NCBI GenBank assembly: GCA_910592005.1 | Contig: CAJVPP010003239.1 | Coordinates: 1 to 12,198, forward strand | Direction of reading: 5' to 3' | Length of the DNA: 12,198 bases | Source: Funneliformis mosseae | Lineage: Eukaryota > Glomeromycota > Glomeromycetes > Glomerales > Glomeraceae | Part shown: one piece after another, positions 9,056-12,198 of the stretch | Position numbering within the stretch: the first letter of the stretch is position 1 | Layout of the letters: every line of letters starts with the position of its first letter | Made by a program: the position numbers and the translations under genes | The notes under the pieces: generated by a model | Told to the model about the DNA's origin: nothing | Databases searched by the model: none | The model's input: the letters and a program-made list of their open reading frames with translations, nothing else

Positions 9056-9947
9056 CCCTTGTATTTTTGCATCGTTGATCAACTGAAGTTCCAAAGGCTG
9101 ACCAGTTTTCTTCGGACATTTTATCATATTGAAATATTAGCTTTTTGATTGCAACGCATTGGGTGAAAGACAGATTAATAGATGCCAGTGAGATAGTTGC
9201 ATAGACAATAGCATGGTCTGACAAATCGCTATCAACTTTTTCTACAGTTTGGTCGATAAGGTCAAGAATGAGTGAAGAGTGCATAAAAATGTGGTCTATT
9301 GTAGAACGTCCAGTGCTAGTTTTGTATGTTATGAGGTTATCGTTCGATTTTTGATTCTTGATGAGGTTGAGATTGTTAATCATGTGGAGATTTTTGAGTG
9401 AAGTGAAAAAGTCTTTCAAGTTTGAAGGATTGGAGGGTCTTGACGAATCAGCATTAAAATCACCTAGGATTATTGTAAGGAAATCCTTTTGATGTGCATC
9501 GTTTAGTAAGTCTAAAGCCTTTTTATAAGTTTTTTCACGTAGGTTTTTGTCAGAGCTGGAAATATAAACGTTAATGATACGAAGTTTTTGTTTATTTTTA
9601 AATTGAAAATCTATCGAGTAAATGCAATGTAAGAAGGAAGAGTGGTAGAAAACGTGATCAGCCAAGTGTTTTTTAATTAGGAAACCAACTCTGAAACCCA
9701 TACTTTGTGTTGAGGGATCATTGTTAAAGAAGGGGACAAAATTGTTTGAACAAATGATTTTTAAAGAGTGTGTGTGAGAAGGTTTATTAAAATTTGTTTC
9801 TTGTAAGACGATGACGTCTAGGTGGTATAGGGAATATAAATTATAAAGGATTTGTTGTTTGTGTGTTAGAGTAAAGGAACGAGTATTGTGAGTGGCAATA
9901 TTAAGGGTGATGGCTGCCGTTTCTGCATTCGGTGGTTGTAATATCAT
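9033..9947 (-). pseudogene. LINE ORF2 N-terminal APE-type endonuclease, copy 1
   Basis: This opens ORF2 and carries a complete apurinic/apyrimidinic-type endonuclease domain, which nicks target DNA to prime reverse transcription. Visible catalytic and binding positions, counted from the ATG at 9947, are Asn21 (ATHNTRS), Glu50 (LQETN), Asp163 and Asn165 (GDFN), Asp218-His219 (STIDHI) and Ser243-Asp244-His245 (LSDH). All expected motifs are present in order, so this is the best preserved catalytic domain here. The ATG sits two bases after the ORF1-region stop. The frame runs off after residue ~291 because a C run at 9056-9058 (G run on the coding strand) has one extra base compared with copy 2. 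The reading then continues in the segment ending at 8453. Confidence 0.88.
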
Positions 9948-9949
9948 GA

Positions 9950-10719
9950 TTATTTAAAGAAGAGTTCTGGGGCAGGAACCTCTGTGCCATCTTCTAAAGA
10001 GTCAATAGCGCCGGGCATGTTAAGTTTAGAAATCGGAATTATATGGGATGGGTGTGTATCGTCGAAGACCATATGTTGGACATTAGAAATAGCTTTGAGA
10101 GCGATGTTTAGCTTTTCAACTGTAATTTTGTTGTGTTTTCTTAATTCTTCAGTTTCTGCGTGCAAGATTGCGATATGCTTTTCTTGTTCAATGACTCTAG
10201 AGTCTGATGTATCTACTTCTGGTTCGTAGATAGTGTCTGTATTCATTGCGCCTTCAGCTTTAGCAGCTTCGTTAAGTGCAGCAGCTTTCTTCGGTGTAAT
10301 TGTGAAAATATTTAGATGCTTTTCCACTTTGTTAAGACGGTACATTGAAAAGGCGAGGTCATTGAAATCATTGCGAGAGTTGCGGTAATGGCATTCAATT
10401 GATTTAAGATTTTTTGTGTATCTGATAGTTCGTGTGTAGGTGTTTTAGGTAATCTGTAGGGTACGTCAGTTTCGTCCATTTGGTCAGACCATAATTTTCT
10501 CGCATGAATCGAATCATCAAGCGAAGATTTATCTTTCAGTGGTTTAGGTTCATTGGATTTTGGTTGAGGCATTTTAACTGGGAGTTTGATGTCCTTGGTT
10601 CTGTTAGCAAAAGAACGTGAATTTCTTGGATCAAACATAGTTTCCTGGTCATGTACGAATGTGACTTTAGGATGGGACGCTGGTGCTGAGTAGTTTTTAA
10701 ACTGCGCAGGCTTATAGCG
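9950..10719 (-). pseudogene. LINE ORF1 C-terminal part with coiled coil, copy 1
   Basis: After the TAA at 10720 the frame stays open and copy 2 shows the colinear sequence, so this looks like the rest of ORF1 or a separate small ORF. It begins RYKPAQFKNYSAP, passes an internal ATG (10638), then a charged linker. A one-base loss near 10372, relative to copy 2, shifts the frame, which resumes from 10345. The last ~100 codons hold a strong heptad-like, Glu/Lys-rich segment (around IEQEKHIAILHAETEELRKH) that should form a coiled coil, followed by an acidic tail. It ends with TAA at 9950-9952, two bases before the ORF2 ATG. A role in ORF1 multimer formation is inferred from the coiled coil only. 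Confidence 0.65.
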
Positions 10720-12060
10720 TTAGTAGAGATTTTGTATCTGTCTGTCTTTGGGAGTTGGTCTCTTCCGTCTACAATTTCGTGAATCATGTTCAGGGATGGA
10801 ACAATGAGCGCACAAGTTAGTATCTGACGCAGTCCAGATGAGTTTCTTGTTATCAAACTCGATTGGGTCCCCATTTTTAGCTGCTTCAAGGTCGTGTTTA
10901 TTACTAAAATGCATGAATGCATATTGAAGATTTCTATAATTTGATCGAGCTTTAGGGATCACCCACGTGATCGCGTTGACTGCTTTTCCGATCGGTTCTA
11001 ATTCTCTACCTGTAGTGTCCTTGGAAAGATTTGTTAGTTTTAAAGTGAATTGGGAGCGAGCCTTTACTTCATCATTTGTTAGGGAGCAGACGTGCACTCT
11101 AACTATATCTTTTAAAACAAAAAGTCCAGCACGAGAATTGAAAAAGGACAAGTCTGTCTTTGCTGCGTATGAGATGGTTGCTTGTTGCCAGAGATTTTTT
11201 GTTATCATCGTGTACTTAACGATCTTACCGAATCTGGCAAATGTAGATCGGATGATCTGTTCTGATGTTGAAATTGGAATTTCCGTGACTTTGATTGACA
11301 GGGTTGGATCAAATTTAAATGGAGCAGGTGTAACCAGAGGTATAAACATGGCATTATCCATATCGGAAATTTTTACAGCCATTGCACGGTCAACATCATC
11401 TCGAGTTGTGAATCCTAAACGGACAATTTTTAACATTTTGTTTGATGGATCTGGTTTAATAGAAGCACCAATAAACGATGGGAATGCTGCGTCGTTAAAG
11501 AGTTCGCAGGCTTTATTCGTCTTTTCTTTGAAAGATTTACCGGGGAGAAAAGTTTCTGCAGCGCAGTAAAGATAGAAAGTAGTCGCGTCTCGGACTCTTT
11601 CGAAGGTGATGGTATTTTTTCCAGCGTTTTTGTCATTTAATAAGTTTTCTGAAGCGTCAAACGCTTGGTCTTCGTCCATTTTATTGTCAACTTCGAAGGG
11701 CGACGTTTCGTTATCATTTGGTTGCAAAATAGAAGAAGGACTGGTAATAGTAGCTTCTAGTGTGTCCTTTGGTTCAGTAATCCATTTGGCTTTTTTATAT
11801 TCGAAAGTTTTATTGCGGTGTGCAATTTCTGCGAGTTTGTTATCAACTTGTTGGTCGATACTCATTTCGCCAGCTGATAAAATGTTGGTTGTAGTAACAA
11901 TATTAGACGGTCCAGCTGGGGTTTCAGGTGTAAAGGCCGACCTGCCAGTCATGGTTTTCTTCTGTGGAGATTCATCTTTGTTTTTTGTTGGAGAGTCAGG
12001 ACGCGTGCGCAAGTTGCGACTATTGTTTTGTGAAATTTTTTGGTTTTTTTCTTTCCCCAT
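10720..12060 (-). CDS. LINE ORF1 protein (gag-like RNA binding), N-terminal part, copy 1
   Basis: This 446-codon open frame is the nucleic-acid-binding protein of the LINE, expected to package the element RNA. Residues 1-150 are a basic, then acidic, low-complexity leader. Residues about 150-240 form a conserved block of unknown fold. Residues about 254-325 and 338-410 read as two RRM-like segments, an interpretation by pattern only. Residues 417-430 (CAHC..., EHDSRNC) form a CCHC zinc knuckle, C-x2-C-x4-H-x4-C, followed by a basic stretch. The ATG at 12060 is the first in the element, about 60 nt from its 5' end, and is also present in copy 2. The frame ends at a TAA at 10720-10722, but coding similarity continues in the same frame beyond it. 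The same TAA is in copy 2, so it is either the true ORF1 end or an inherited defect. Confidence 0.82.
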   Translation of the reverse strand: MGKEKNQKISQNNSRNLRTRPDSPTKNKDESPQKKTMTGRSAFTPETPAGPSNIVTTTNILSAGEMSIDQQVDNKLAEIAHRNKTFEYKKAKWITEPKDTLEATITSPSSILQPNDNETSPFEVDNKMDEDQAFDASENLLNDKNAGKNTITFERVRDATTFYLYCAAETFLPGKSFKEKTNKACELFNDAAFPSFIGASIKPDPSNKMLKIVRLGFTTRDDVDRAMAVKISDMDNAMFIPLVTPAPFKFDPTLSIKVTEIPISTSEQIIRSTFARFGKIVKYTMITKNLWQQATISYAAKTDLSFFNSRAGLFVLKDIVRVHVCSLTNDEVKARSQFTLKLTNLSKDTTGRELEPIGKAVNAITWVIPKARSNYRNLQYAFMHFSNKHDLEAAKNGDPIEFDNKKLIWTASDTNLCAHCSIPEHDSRNCRRKRPTPKDRQIQNLY

Positions 12061-12089
12061 TTTTTGGTTTTTTGGAAGAGAGAGTGATG

Positions 12090-12121
12090 TGCAAAAATGA
12101 TCTACTGATATGCAAAAATAA
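12090..12121 (-). repeat. 21-bp period near-duplication in the 5' leader of copy 1
   Basis: On the minus strand, a block starting TTATTTTTGCATATCA (from 12121) is followed 21 bases later by TCATTTTTGCACATCA (from 12100). About 15 of the first 18 positions match. Copy 2 has only the second version at its 5' end. It may be a 5' end heterogeneity made at insertion, or a short leader repeat. Confidence 0.6.
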
Positions 12122-12198
12122 TTTTTTTTTTTTTATAAGTGCGGCAGTCTCGCATGATCTTTATTAATATTTATGAAATTACAAGAAAAACAAAATAA
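12122..12198 (-). mobile_element. 3' end and poly(A) of a third LINE (copy 0)
   Basis: A 13-base T run (12122-12134, a poly(A) tail on the minus strand) follows a block to the window edge that matches the 3' end of copy 1 (4505 upward) with only two differences in about 62 bases, both transitions. It contains the same polyadenylation hexamer. This shows that another copy of the same LINE lies immediately upstream, so the head-to-tail array has at least three members. Its body is outside the window. Confidence 0.9.
12160..12165 (-). terminator. Polyadenylation signal AATAAA, copy 0
   Basis: The same hexamer as at 4528-4533 occurs here at comparable spacing from its A tail (plus-strand T run ending at 12134). 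It supports reading this as the end of another LINE transcript. Confidence 0.72.

Larger units (their letters stand above)
4488..12121 (-). mobile_element. Full-length LINE (non-LTR retrotransposon), copy 1
   Basis: This is a complete but decayed LINE of about 7.6 kb on the minus strand. It starts just after the poly(A) of an upstream copy and ends in its own 17-base A tail (plus-strand T run 4488-4504). The order is leader (12121-12061), ORF1 (12060-9950), ORF2 (9947 to about 4699), 3' UTR and poly(A). ORF2 shows in turn an APE-type endonuclease, a reverse transcriptase, an RNase H and a Cys/His motif. Seen directly: the domain motifs, the A tail, and close colinearity with the second copy at 1-4487. 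Known of the family: elements with APE plus RT plus RNase H belong to the younger LINE clades (I/Tx1-like groups); I cannot assign the clade exactly. At least six stops and several frameshifts break it, so it is almost certainly not autonomous. No target-site duplication could be recognised, because both flanks are LINE sequence. Confidence 0.93.

Noticed and set aside
6059..9127. Introns that would explain the stops and frame changes in ORF2
   Set aside because: The other copy is colinear base for base where it overlaps, with sense codons or single-base indels at the breaks, so no extra sequence needs to be spliced out.
10967..11569. Forward-strand open frame of about 200 codons, and similar ones at 11606-12100, 3584-3904 and 3982-4338
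   Set aside because: They lie antisense to ORF1 of the LINE copies, occur at matching places in both copies as a by-product of the same sequence, and show no domain of their own.
12122..12198. Telomere location, suggested by the HeT-A-like array
   Set aside because: No telomeric simple repeat (such as TTAGGG) is in the window. The array alone does not show a telomere.

Overview
The window is eukaryotic repeat DNA. It has no ordinary host gene that I can recognise. It is AT-rich, and almost every coding trace lies on the minus strand and belongs to one family of non-LTR (LINE) retrotransposon. The sequence style (AT-rich, with large decayed LINEs that carry an APE endonuclease, RT and RNase H) resembles repeat-rich fungal genomes, especially arbuscular mycorrhizal fungi (Glomeromycotina, Rhizophagus-like). 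That host assignment is a recognition-level guess, not something the window proves.

Layout, read on the minus strand from right to left. (i) 12198-12122 is the last ~64 bases plus poly(A) of a LINE (copy 0) whose body lies outside the window. (ii) 12121-4488 is a full-length LINE (copy 1, about 7.6 kb). It has a short 5' leader of about 60 nt, then ORF1 (two RRM-like segments, a CCHC zinc knuckle, a split coiled-coil tail), then ORF2 (APE endonuclease, linker, RT, RNase H, C-terminal Cys/His motif), a 3' UTR with AATAAA, and a poly(A) tail. (iii) 4487-1 is copy 2 of the same family. It is 5'-complete and runs off the left edge in the RT domain just after motif A. The three copies lie head-to-tail, and each 5' end directly abuts the poly(A) of the copy before it.

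Copies 1 and 2 differ at very roughly 12% of positions in the blocks I counted by hand, mostly by transitions. Both are broken by many private stops and single-base indels, so neither looks able to make intact proteins. They share one in-frame TAA inside ORF1 and a Gln where the Arg of RT motif 2 is usual. Both have a stop-restart junction between ORF1 and ORF2 (TAA, two bases, ATG).

Copy 2 also carries a 227-bp non-autonomous hAT-like DNA transposon (MITE) at 1761-1987. It has 14-bp terminal inverted repeats and a perfect 8-bp target duplication. Copy 1 keeps the matching empty site at 9613-9620. It is the only clear insertion of a different element type in the window.

In an intact element, ORF1 protein would coat the RNA, the endonuclease would nick the target, and RT with RNase H would copy the RNA into DNA at the nick. 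No tRNA, rRNA, CRISPR array, telomere repeat or cellular gene was seen. The forward-strand open frames are shadows of the LINE coding sequence.
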